From Verrucomicrobiota bacterium (lineage in GTDB: Bacteria; Verrucomicrobiota; Kiritimatiellia; Kiritimatiellales; Tichowtungiaceae), in the NCBI GenBank assembly GCA_020853375.1, contig JADYZA010000126.1:1-6056 (forward strand): 6,056 nt of DNA, given 5' to 3'. Below the pieces are notes generated by a model that was not told the origin of the DNA, did no database searches, and saw only the letters and a list, made by a program, of their open reading frames with translations. A program made the position numbers and the translations under genes. Each line of letters starts with the position of its first letter. Within the stretch, counting starts at the first letter, position 1. Positions 1-5,734 of this stretch are shown here, piece after piece.

Positions 1-39
1 CGGGATTATTTGATACATCTCGTTCGAACATTTTAATGC

Positions 40-127
40 GGAGGGGTGGCTGAGTGGTTGAAGGCGCGCGACTCGAAATCGTGTGTACCGCAAGGTATCG
101 GGGGTTCGAATCCCTCCCCCTCCGCCA
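40..127 (+). tRNA. tRNA-Ser (anticodon CGA)
   Basis: Folds as a class II tRNA, 88 nt including an encoded CCA. The acceptor stem GGAGGGG (40-46) pairs fully with 117-123. The discriminator is G124, as expected for serine, and CCA is at 125-127. The anticodon stem 67-71/79-83 encloses loop CTCGAAA with anticodon CGA at 74-76, which reads UCG codons. The long variable arm TACC-GCAA-GGTA (86-97) is diagnostic of serine. The T arm is 100-104/112-116 with loop TTCGAAT. All structural elements are intact, so the gene should be functional. The promoter is mostly cut by the window edge. Confidence 0.97.
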
Positions 128-211
128 CCACCTATTTCTTCTTCGCCCGGAATAGCATCCAAAGCCAAAAGCGGAGCCGCTGCCAAAGGGTTGGTTTCGG
201 AATGCGGGACT

Positions 212-231
212 GCGCCTGCGGCGCTTTCATG
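212..231 (+). terminator. weak candidate terminator hairpin after tRNA-Ser(CGA)
   Basis: GCGCC (212-216), loop TGC, GGCGC (220-224) forms a 5-bp all-GC stem, followed by TTTCAT. The stem is short and the T-run is only three bases, so this is a marginal intrinsic terminator. It lies about 85 bases past the tRNA, a plausible distance for a tRNA trailer. Confidence 0.22.
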
Positions 232-248
232 TAATCTCTGTCGTAGAT

Positions 249-258
249 GCCCATGGGC
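249..258. repeat. 10-bp perfect palindrome GCCCATGGGC
   Basis: A perfect dyad, read directly from the sequence. It is one of two perfect palindromes in this gene-free stretch; its centre is 23 bp from the centre of the next one. Function unknown. It could be a protein-binding site or chance in GC-rich DNA. Confidence 0.5.
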
Positions 259-269
259 GGGATACTTTC

Positions 270-283
270 ACTCCGGCCGGAGT
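270..283. repeat. 14-bp perfect palindrome ACTCCGGCCGGAGT
   Basis: A perfect 14-bp dyad. As an RNA hairpin it would need bases left unpaired at the centre, leaving about 5 bp of stem, and no T-run follows on either side, so it does not look like a terminator. The core CTCCGG/CCGGAG recurs as the 8-bp palindrome CTCCGGAG at 507-514, inside the candidate promoter of the neighbouring tRNA. Function unknown. Confidence 0.5.
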
Positions 284-385
284 TCCTCATAAGTCATTGA
301 TGTGCGGGCTGATTCGGCCTGTTCAACGCTATTCATGGCTGTCCCAAACTAACTTCGGTTCGTCAGCTCTGCGAACTCTACTGCA

Positions 386-476
386 TGGCGGAGGGGGGGG
401 GATTCGAACCCCCGGTACCGGTTTAGGGTACACACGCTTTCCAAGCGAGCTCATTAAACCACTCTGACACCCCTCC
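386..476 (-). tRNA. tRNA-Ser (anticodon GGA)
   Basis: A class II tRNA of 91 nt with encoded CCA (388-386). The acceptor GGAGGGG (476-470) pairs fully with 396-390, and the discriminator is G at 389. The anticodon loop TTGGAAA (444-438) carries GGA at 442-440, which reads UCC/UCU. The long variable arm GTACC...GGTAC (431-427/419-415) is the serine hallmark. The T arm is a run of five G:C pairs around TTCGAAT. The T stem and acceptor strand together give nine consecutive C bases. The second pair of the anticodon stem (448/434) is a U-U mismatch; otherwise the fold is complete. It has the same acceptor stem as the facing tRNA-Ser(CGA). Confidence 0.95.
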
Positions 477-492
477 ACAAATTGAGCGCGAG

Positions 493-521
493 AACCTAGC
501 ACTTCCCTCCGGAGAAATCAA
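493..521 (-). promoter_or_regulatory. candidate sigma-70 promoter for tRNA-Ser(GGA)
   Basis: Read on the minus strand: TTGATT (521-516), a 17-base spacer, then TAGGTT (498-493), preceded by TGC, an extended -10 signature. The expected start near 486 leaves roughly 10 bases of leader before the tRNA. The segment just after the -10 is GC-rich (CTCGCGC), as in stringently controlled stable-RNA promoters. The -10 matches the consensus at only three of six positions. The palindrome CTCCGGAG (507-514) lies within the spacer. Confidence 0.35.
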
Positions 522-623
522 CCGGCCCAGGCGGATTAATTTTAAGCGGGATAAAACGTTGCCGGATTCCGTAGCGGATATTACTCTCTGCGAACTTGCA
601 AAGTGATTGTCCGTCTTTTGTCT

Positions 624-632
624 GGGGAGGAA
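624..632 (+). promoter_or_regulatory. ribosome binding site of the secretin gene
   Basis: GGGGAGGAA lies just upstream of the ATG at 639. The GGAGG core (626-630) is 8 bases from the start codon, a good Shine-Dalgarno spacing, and it supports this start together with the signal peptide that follows. No convincing promoter was identified in the 162-base leader 477-638. Confidence 0.75.
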
Positions 633-638
633 GTTTAG

Positions 639-2405
639 ATGAGAACTCTGTCTGTTTGTATATCCGCCGCACTGACTTGTATTCCGCTGAGCGCGCCGCT
701 CATGGCGCAGACTCAAAGTAGCGCTGCCGACTACCACGAAACCTCCCGCTCCCGCATGCTTGAAAATGTTCAAGCCGCGTGGAGCGCCCCGAAGGCGGAG
801 GAAGAAAATTCCGGAACTCCGGTAAAAGCCCGCGAGTTGCCCGCAGAGGAAGATCAGAATTCTGCCGTGCGCGGAAAACTCTCCCGTATTCGCATCCCGG
901 CGATTTCCTTTCAGGATGCCGATGTTCAGAAGGCGGTGGTCGAGCTTTCCATGCTCTGCCGCAAGTTCGACCCCGAAGGTAAAGGTGTGAATCTGATGAC
1001 CTTCGGAACGTCGGGCGCGCTCCTGCCAGCTATAACTTTTTCAGGACCCGACCTTTCCGCGCTTGAAGTACTCGACCTCATCGCGCAAACCACAGGCATG
1101 AAATACGAGGTTGGCCCCAACACGGTCAGCCTGACTCCGGTTAACTATCAACCGCCGCAACAGATGGTTTCGAAGGAGTTCGATATCGCTCCGCTGGTCG
1201 GCGGCAAAATGGCGGCGCACGCCCGCGGACAATCCAGCGGGCTGGTGGATGTGAGCGGATTATTCAGCACCGTGCCCTTCCCGCCCGGAGCGAGCGCTCA
1301 GTACAGTCCGGAATTCAACGTACTGCTGGTGCGCAATGCGCCAAAGCAGATTGAAAAAGTGAATGAACTGCTCGCTCGCTATAACCGGAAGGCGCTTGAA
1401 GAGCGTTCGCGGCAGGTTGAAATCGAAACGAAATTCATCGAGGTTTCTCAGGGCGCTCTTGATGAGCTGGGTTTTGAATGGACGCTGGGCACGGCGGGCA
1501 AGCCGTTTAACAACGATACGGTGTCGGTTGCGGGCGGACAGAAGCTTTTCACGGATACGTTGCGCAGCGGACAGGATGCGCTTGCCTCCGGCGTGAATAC
1601 GGCGGGACGCGCAACTTCATTCAATTCCTATGCGAATGCAGTCGCGGATCCGACTGGTTCCGGACTGACCGGTACCGCCGGAGAATTGTTGATTCAAAAA
1701 GTTAAAGGCACTCCGGTCGACCTCGTCATCCGAGCATTGGAAAGAACCGCCGGATCCGATCTGCTGTCCGCACCTAAAATTCTCGCCAAGAGCGGCGAGC
1801 CAGCAACCATTCATGTCGGCGAGGTGCACTGGTTTCCAACGGCGTTCGATGTTTCACTTGAGCGATACGCCCAGCCGAGCCTCGTCCCGCTCAACTATGC
1901 GGAAGAAAAAACCGGCGTAATTCTGGAGGTGACGCCGGAGCTTGATCCGGAGAGCGGAACGATCAACATGAAACTTTCTCCTGAAATCCGCGAGCTGGCA
2001 GGATTTGACGAACAGCATGTCGGTACCATCTGGCCGGAATTCGGCAACGAGTCTCTGGATATGAATAGCGACACGCCTGCAAATAACAGCCTGATCGATT
2101 TTCTCACGCTCCGGGAGCAAAGCCGCACAATTAACGCCGACCGACTGATCGCCCGCCGTCCGGTTTTTAAAACCCGTAAAGTCAACACATCGGTAACTAT
2201 TGAGGACGGCAGCACCATCGCCATGGGCGGCCTTATCAAAGAACAGCTCGAAACATTTAAAGACAGCGTTCCAATCCTTGGAAAAATTCCACTGCTTGGC
2301 CGCCTCTTCCGCTCAGAAGGAGAGCGAACCGTGAAACGCAATCTGTTGATTTTCGTCACGGCGAGTCAGGTGGACGCCTCCGGCCACAAGAAGAGCGCGA
2401 GATAA
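639..2405 (+). CDS. secretin (type II/III secretion / type IV pilus superfamily outer-membrane channel)
   Basis: A 588-residue exported protein. The N-terminus MRTLSVCISAALTC.. with A-P-L-M-A before Q24 is a Sec signal peptide. A linker runs to ~82, followed by an STN/N0-like domain (~84-168: IPAISFQDADVQKAV, later LDLIAQTTGMKY). An N1-like segment (~209-250) contains VPFPPGASA and VLLVRNAP. The secretin domain (~258-580) starts at RQVEIETKFIEV, continues with SAPKILAKSGEPATIHVGE (~375-394) and GGLI (530-533), and ends with the classic signature VPILGKIPLLGRLFRS (544-559). Secretins form multimeric gated pores in the outer membrane. This one is short, with few periplasmic domains and no C-terminal S-domain, as in many PVC secretins. 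No ATPase, pilin or inner-membrane partner lies in the window, so the system it serves is unknown. It probably leads an operon with the secreted-protein gene 36 bases downstream. The superfamily call is secure; the subtype is not. Confidence 0.9.
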   Translation: MRTLSVCISAALTCIPLSAPLMAQTQSSAADYHETSRSRMLENVQAAWSAPKAEEENSGTPVKARELPAEEDQNSAVRGKLSRIRIPAISFQDADVQKAVVELSMLCRKFDPEGKGVNLMTFGTSGALLPAITFSGPDLSALEVLDLIAQTTGMKYEVGPNTVSLTPVNYQPPQQMVSKEFDIAPLVGGKMAAHARGQSSGLVDVSGLFSTVPFPPGASAQYSPEFNVLLVRNAPKQIEKVNELLARYNRKALEERSRQVEIETKFIEVSQGALDELGFEWTLGTAGKPFNNDTVSVAGGQKLFTDTLRSGQDALASGVNTAGRATSFNSYANAVADPTGSGLTGTAGELLIQKVKGTPVDLVIRALERTAGSDLLSAPKILAKSGEPATIHVGEVHWFPTAFDVSLERYAQPSLVPLNYAEEKTGVILEVTPELDPESGTINMKLSPEIRELAGFDEQHVGTIWPEFGNESLDMNSDTPANNSLIDFLTLREQSRTINADRLIARRPVFKTRKVNTSVTIEDGSTIAMGGLIKEQLETFKDSVPILGKIPLLGRLFRSEGERTVKRNLLIFVTASQVDASGHKKSAR

Positions 2406-2441
2406 AGCCGATTCATCCAATACTCGGAAATTCCGGCGACC

Positions 2442-5327
2442 ATGAAACCTATTCTCACAGCCTGCCTGATCGTCTGCGGTCTTTGCGGCGAAGCGGCGGC
2501 GACCCGGGTTCTGGACGAGAATTTTGAAGGAGCCTTTCCGCCCGCTAACTGGACTGCCGTTTCGATTGATCAAAGCGCCACCTATAAACACGCCGGAAAC
2601 TACAGTGCGAAATTCAGCGCGAACACCGACTCGCTGATTACGCCGCCCATCGCATCAGCGGAGACATTAACTTTCTGGTCCTACACGACATCCACAGATC
2701 CCGGAATTGTTGTCGAACAAAGTTCCGGCACGAACGGGCCGTGGAGCGCGGTTTCCGGAAGTCCATTCAGTGGAAACGCCGGACAGTGGAATCAGCGCAC
2801 CGTCGTCGTCAGCAACCGCTACGTTCGCTTCGGGAAAAGCGGCTCGGGAACACTTTATTTGGACGATGTCACCATCGACGGCGGCGCCGGTGCCAGCAAT
2901 CAGCCGCCGGTACTGAGCCCGATCGGCAACCGCACAGTTCTCGAAATGGAACCGCTTACCTTTTCAGTCACCGCAAGCGATCCGGTTGACCGCGACCTCG
3001 TGCTGCTAGGCGCGACCGGATTGCCGGCCGGCGCGGTTTTCACTAACGGCATGTTCCTTTGGAGCCATGCCGCGCCGGCGGGCGCGTACATCATTACGTT
3101 TTCCGCGTCCGACAAAGATGGCGGCGACAGCGAGACTGTTACGCTCACGGTCGTCGAGCGGCCCAAGCTGCTGATTTCTGAAGTCGCCGATCCGTCCGGA
3201 ACTGGCGGTGATGTCTGCCGGTTCGTGGAGCTGTACAACGCCGGAGCGAGTTCAATTAATTTATCTGCGGACGGCTGGACGCTGAGCAAGCAGGTCAACG
3301 GCGGAACATGGTACAATGTTCCACTCACTGGAACCGTCTCGGCGGCCGGGACTTATCTCGTCGCATACAGCGCGCCGGATTTCCAAAGCGCATACGGTCG
3401 TGCGCCGGATATGGAAAGTGCAACCATCAGCGGCAATGGAAACGACGCGTACTTTCTCTACTACCAAGGCGGACCTTCCGGCGGAACATTAATCGACATT
3501 TACGGACAGACTGATACGGATGGAACCGCAACCTCGTGGGATTACGCCGACGGCCACGCGGTACGAAACAGTCGCGTTTTCCAGCCCAGCTCCGTCTGGA
3601 ACGTTTCGGAGTGGACGATTGAATCCGGCGCCGGACCCGATGAAATGACCCCCGGAGCGCATGGCCCGACCCCGCAGTTCCAAGGATTGGAAAATCCGTT
3701 TGTCTTTCTCGGCGACGATCTCCGCACGATTGTTACCGCCGTGAACACCGTGCGCACGGATGTGATTTCCCTGTCCGCCACCGCCCTTCCTTCCGGAGCG
3801 ACTTTCACTGCGGTGACCGGAACCAACACCGTCAGCGGCACGCTGAACTGGAACAACCCGACCGCCGGAGTGTACACCGCAACCTTCGCCGCCGCCGGAA
3901 AAGCTGGAACAACCGTTGCGGATATCACCATCAGCGTTTCCGGCGGCTCGCGGATTGATGGGTATTTTTACGGCTGGAAAAACGGAACTGTCGTGAAACT
4001 GAAAAACGGTCAGTTTTGGAAAAACACAGGCGGCGTCGGCTCCGTCTGTCCGGGATTGTTCAACCCAAATATCGTCGTCACCAACCGGGCAGGAACTCGC
4101 TATATGATGATTGAGTCGGTGGCGGAATCCAAAGCCGTGACACAGATTGATGTCACCGAAAGCTCGGTCACCAACGCTTTCACCGGGCTGCACAATCTAA
4201 ATGTTTACCAGCTCGCCGACGGAACAATCTGGAAACAGATTTCGTTTGAAAATATCCCGAGCAACGCCTCTTCCGTAACCGCGTGGCGCTGGATGGAAAA
4301 TCGTGTCCAGCAGATGCGCTTCATCGATCGCGCCGACCGCGTCATCGGAAGCTGCATTGTCGAAGCATCCGGCGCGCCGGAAAACGCACCAGTCGTCAGC
4401 GAGGTCGACGGCTATTTCCGTGGCTGGCAGAATAAGCGAATTTTTGCGCTCAAAAATGGACAGTTCTGGCAGCAAACCTCGATCGAGAGTTCGTCGCAAA
4501 CGCTTTATCGCCCAGCCGTTATTATTAGCAACTGGCTGCAAACCGGAAGCTGGCGCATGAGCCTTGCGGGTGAGGTCGGGTATGTTTCTGTTCAGCCGTT
4601 GACCAACGTGACGCGCACCGCCGTTGCCGGAAATTTTTACGGGTTCGGATGCAAAAACATTTTCCGCCTCGCCAATGGAAGCTGGTGGAAACAGACCTCG
4701 CTCGACTGCTCGACATCCATGCGAACCGCTCCGGAAATTCTGATCTGGAGGGAAAACGGCACCGACTATCTGGAAATGCCCGATGAAGGGCGCCGCATTG
4801 TAGCGGAAGAGCTGCATCCGCTACTCGAAAGCACCGTAACAAACAGCTTCGCCGGGCTGCACCACGGAAACATCTATCGTTGTGCCGGAGCGAGCGATTG
4901 GATCCAACTCAGCTTTGAACATATCAGTACAAACTTTACTGCGCCAACCGTCATGCTCTGGGCGGAAGGCGCCGTCACCAACATGGTGGTGCGTGACAGC
5001 CGTGATGTCACCATCGGCACCTGCATCGTTGCGGATCCATCCGCAGACGCTGACGGCGACGGCTTAAATAATTCGGCAGAAGTCCTCGCCGGAGCTGATC
5101 CGCTGAATGCGAAGTCGGCGTTTAAGCTCTACCAAAAAGACACCCGTGTGTTGAGTTGGGATTCCGTCGAGGGGCGTGTTTATGCGATTGGATGGACGGC
5201 TTCACTAGCCGAGCCTTTCCAGACCTTGGAAAACTCGATCGCCTGGCCGCAGAACAGCTGGACCGACACGGTTCACGCCGCCGGAACAAAAGGTTTTTAC
5301 CGCGTCAGCGTCCGTCTTGCGGAATAA
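2442..5327 (+). CDS. large modular secreted protein with lamin-tail domain, Ig-like domains and five Trp-containing repeats
   Basis: 961 residues. Residues 1-20 form a Sec signal peptide ending E-A-A-A. Apparent modules: ~21-150 jelly-roll-like 'choice-of-anchor J' type domain (LDENFEG, FPPANW, ending LYLDDVTID); ~153-241 Ig/cadherin-like domain (NQPPVLSPIGN; ASDKDGGDSETVTLTV); ~243-408 lamin-tail domain (LLISEVADP, FVELYN at 261-266, GNGNDAYFLY near 331-340); ~409-503 second Ig-like domain; ~506-865 five divergent ~70-residue repeats; 869-880 acidic DADGDGLNNSAE (TSP3-like, possible calcium site); ~888-961 C-terminal module with W906 and FYRV at 952-955, a type frequent at the ends of Verrucomicrobia/Kiritimatiellota secreted proteins. 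No catalytic motif is seen, so adhesion or matrix binding is more likely than enzymatic activity. No clear Shine-Dalgarno precedes the ATG; the signal peptide supports this start. Probably co-transcribed with the upstream secretin gene. Confidence 0.88.
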   Translation: MKPILTACLIVCGLCGEAAATRVLDENFEGAFPPANWTAVSIDQSATYKHAGNYSAKFSANTDSLITPPIASAETLTFWSYTTSTDPGIVVEQSSGTNGPWSAVSGSPFSGNAGQWNQRTVVVSNRYVRFGKSGSGTLYLDDVTIDGGAGASNQPPVLSPIGNRTVLEMEPLTFSVTASDPVDRDLVLLGATGLPAGAVFTNGMFLWSHAAPAGAYIITFSASDKDGGDSETVTLTVVERPKLLISEVADPSGTGGDVCRFVELYNAGASSINLSADGWTLSKQVNGGTWYNVPLTGTVSAAGTYLVAYSAPDFQSAYGRAPDMESATISGNGNDAYFLYYQGGPSGGTLIDIYGQTDTDGTATSWDYADGHAVRNSRVFQPSSVWNVSEWTIESGAGPDEMTPGAHGPTPQFQGLENPFVFLGDDLRTIVTAVNTVRTDVISLSATALPSGATFTAVTGTNTVSGTLNWNNPTAGVYTATFAAAGKAGTTVADITISVSGGSRIDGYFYGWKNGTVVKLKNGQFWKNTGGVGSVCPGLFNPNIVVTNRAGTRYMMIESVAESKAVTQIDVTESSVTNAFTGLHNLNVYQLADGTIWKQISFENIPSNASSVTAWRWMENRVQQMRFIDRADRVIGSCIVEASGAPENAPVVSEVDGYFRGWQNKRIFALKNGQFWQQTSIESSSQTLYRPAVIISNWLQTGSWRMSLAGEVGYVSVQPLTNVTRTAVAGNFYGFGCKNIFRLANGSWWKQTSLDCSTSMRTAPEILIWRENGTDYLEMPDEGRRIVAEELHPLLESTVTNSFAGLHHGNIYRCAGASDWIQLSFEHISTNFTAPTVMLWAEGAVTNMVVRDSRDVTIGTCIVADPSADADGDGLNNSAEVLAGADPLNAKSAFKLYQKDTRVLSWDSVEGRVYAIGWTASLAEPFQTLENSIAWPQNSWTDTVHAAGTKGFYRVSVRLAE
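3957..5045 (+). repeat. five tandem divergent ~70-codon repeats in the secreted protein
   Basis: Unit starts (codon positions): 3957, 4170, 4404, 4626 and 4839. Shared landmarks are an opening GxFxG-like turn, then N-[IV]-[FY]-x-L, then a short NG/DG turn and an invariant Trp (KNGQFW, ADGTIW, KNGQFW, ANGSWW, AGASDW), mostly followed by Q-x-S, and later a strand with bulky residues before a closing basic/hydrophobic stretch. Units 1, 3 and 4 open DGYFYGW, DGYFRGW and AGNFYGF (type A). Units 2 and 5 open TNAFTGLHN and TNSFAGLHH and close GSCIV and GTCIV (type B). The order is therefore A-B-A-A-B. The preceding junctions ESSV/ESTV also match, indicating block duplication. Confidence 0.8.
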
Positions 5328-5328
5328 G

Positions 5329-5345
5329 GTTCCAAGGTCTGGAAC
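5329..5345. terminator. candidate hairpin between convergent genes
   Basis: GTTCCA (5329-5334), loop AGGTC, TGGAAC (5340-5345) is a perfect 6-bp inverted repeat filling almost the whole 20-base gap between the stop codons of the plus-strand secreted-protein gene and the minus-strand Minf_1886-family gene. The position suits a bidirectional terminator. No T-run follows on +, and only CTTATT follows on -, so an efficient intrinsic terminator is doubtful. Confidence 0.3.
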
Positions 5346-5347
5346 AA

Positions 5348-5734
5348 TCAGGGTTTCGCCTGCGAAGCGGACGGGTAGAACGGCTTCCGAAAGGTTTCAT
5401 CGAAGTCGTATCCGTCAGCGAAATCCGCACGGCTGTCTTTCTCGGTTTTCCCGAGCAGTCCGCTCTCAACCATGTTGAAAACGATTTCGCCGACATCTTC
5501 TGTACACCGGATTCCCCAGCCGTTCAGCACGGTTTTTGTCATCGGCCCGTATTCTGAAAGAGCGAATTCGCGAATCCCATCGAGCAGTTCCTGTCCACTG
5601 ACATGGCGCGGCTTGTCGAGACGCCGAACGGTATAATCAAGTCCGGCACGGACAAAAATATAGGCAGCCGCCACATACCGTGGGTCGCGGATCAGAATGC
5701 TGGCCAAAAGTTGTTCGGTGTTCGGATTCTTCAT
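5348..5734 (-). CDS. Minf_1886 family protein (PVC-restricted, function unknown)
   Basis: 128 residues, complete, and no signal peptide or membrane segment, so probably cytoplasmic. It matches the small conserved Minf_1886 / 'Verruc_Plancto-restricted' family as I remember it: AYIFVRAGLDYTVRRL (24-39), HVSGQELLDGIREFAL (44-59), YGPMTKTVLNGWGI (62-75), TEDVGEIVFNMVESGLL (78-94), then DSRADFADGYDFDETF (100-115). Length and motif order fit the whole family. The biochemical role is not known to me. Its ATG overlaps the stop of the upstream HIT gene (ATGA), so the two are probably co-transcribed and translationally coupled. A purine-rich GGGAAGGG lies upstream, inside the HIT gene. It converges on the secreted-protein gene with a 20-base gap. 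Confidence 0.85.
   Translation of the reverse strand: MKNPNTEQLLASILIRDPRYVAAAYIFVRAGLDYTVRRLDKPRHVSGQELLDGIREFALSEYGPMTKTVLNGWGIRCTEDVGEIVFNMVESGLLGKTEKDSRADFADGYDFDETFRKPFYPSASQAKP

Larger units (their letters stand above)
128..385. other. intergenic region between convergent tRNA-Ser genes
   Basis: These 258 bases separate the 3' ends of two facing tRNA genes. No open frame here has a convincing start, ribosome binding site or recognisable protein; the short plus-strand frames run out of the tRNA itself and look accidental. What is visible is short dyad symmetry: AGCGG-AG-CCGCT (170-181), a GC hairpin at 212-224, and perfect palindromes at 249-258 and 270-283. It may simply be the shared 3' trailer region of the two tRNA transcripts. 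Confidence 0.6.

Noticed and set aside
9..39. AT-rich stretch TTTGATACAT upstream of tRNA-Ser(CGA) as a -10 region
   Set aside because: The -35 region would lie outside the window, so the promoter cannot be assessed.
170..181. Inverted repeat AGCGG-AG-CCGCT as a hairpin
   Set aside because: A two-base loop is sterically unfavourable, and no T-run follows.
46..292. Two short plus-strand open frames starting inside tRNA-Ser(CGA)
   Set aside because: Their first ~25 codons are tRNA sequence and the rest is low-complexity intergenic translation with no ribosome site.
559..587. Possible promoter for the secretin: TTGCCG (559-564), 17 bases, TACTCT (582-587)
   Set aside because: Only 7 of 12 consensus positions match, no extended -10, and similar matches are expected by chance.
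423..773. Minus-strand 116-codon open frame overlapping tRNA-Ser(GGA) and the start of the secretin gene
   Set aside because: It runs through a well-folded tRNA and antisense to the signal peptide region, and its protein has no recognisable feature.
2442..2501. Possible lipoprotein signal (L-T-A-C at residues 5-8) in the secreted protein
   Set aside because: The cysteine is only eight residues from the start, too short for a signal peptidase II site; the E-A-A-A site after residue 20 fits signal peptidase I.
3489..4193. Minus-strand 234-codon open frame within the secreted-protein gene
   Set aside because: Antisense shadow of a GC-rich gene whose plus-strand product has clear domains; the minus product is Gly/Arg-rich without motifs.
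639..5327. Two-gene pair as a toxin delivery or defence system
   Set aside because: No nuclease, deaminase, pore-forming or other toxin motif and no immunity gene is visible; the domains are those of adhesive or structural surface proteins.
5156..5557. Plus-strand 133-codon frame spanning the convergent junction
   Set aside because: It overlaps the 3' part of the secreted-protein gene in another frame and lies antisense to the well-supported Minf_1886-family gene.
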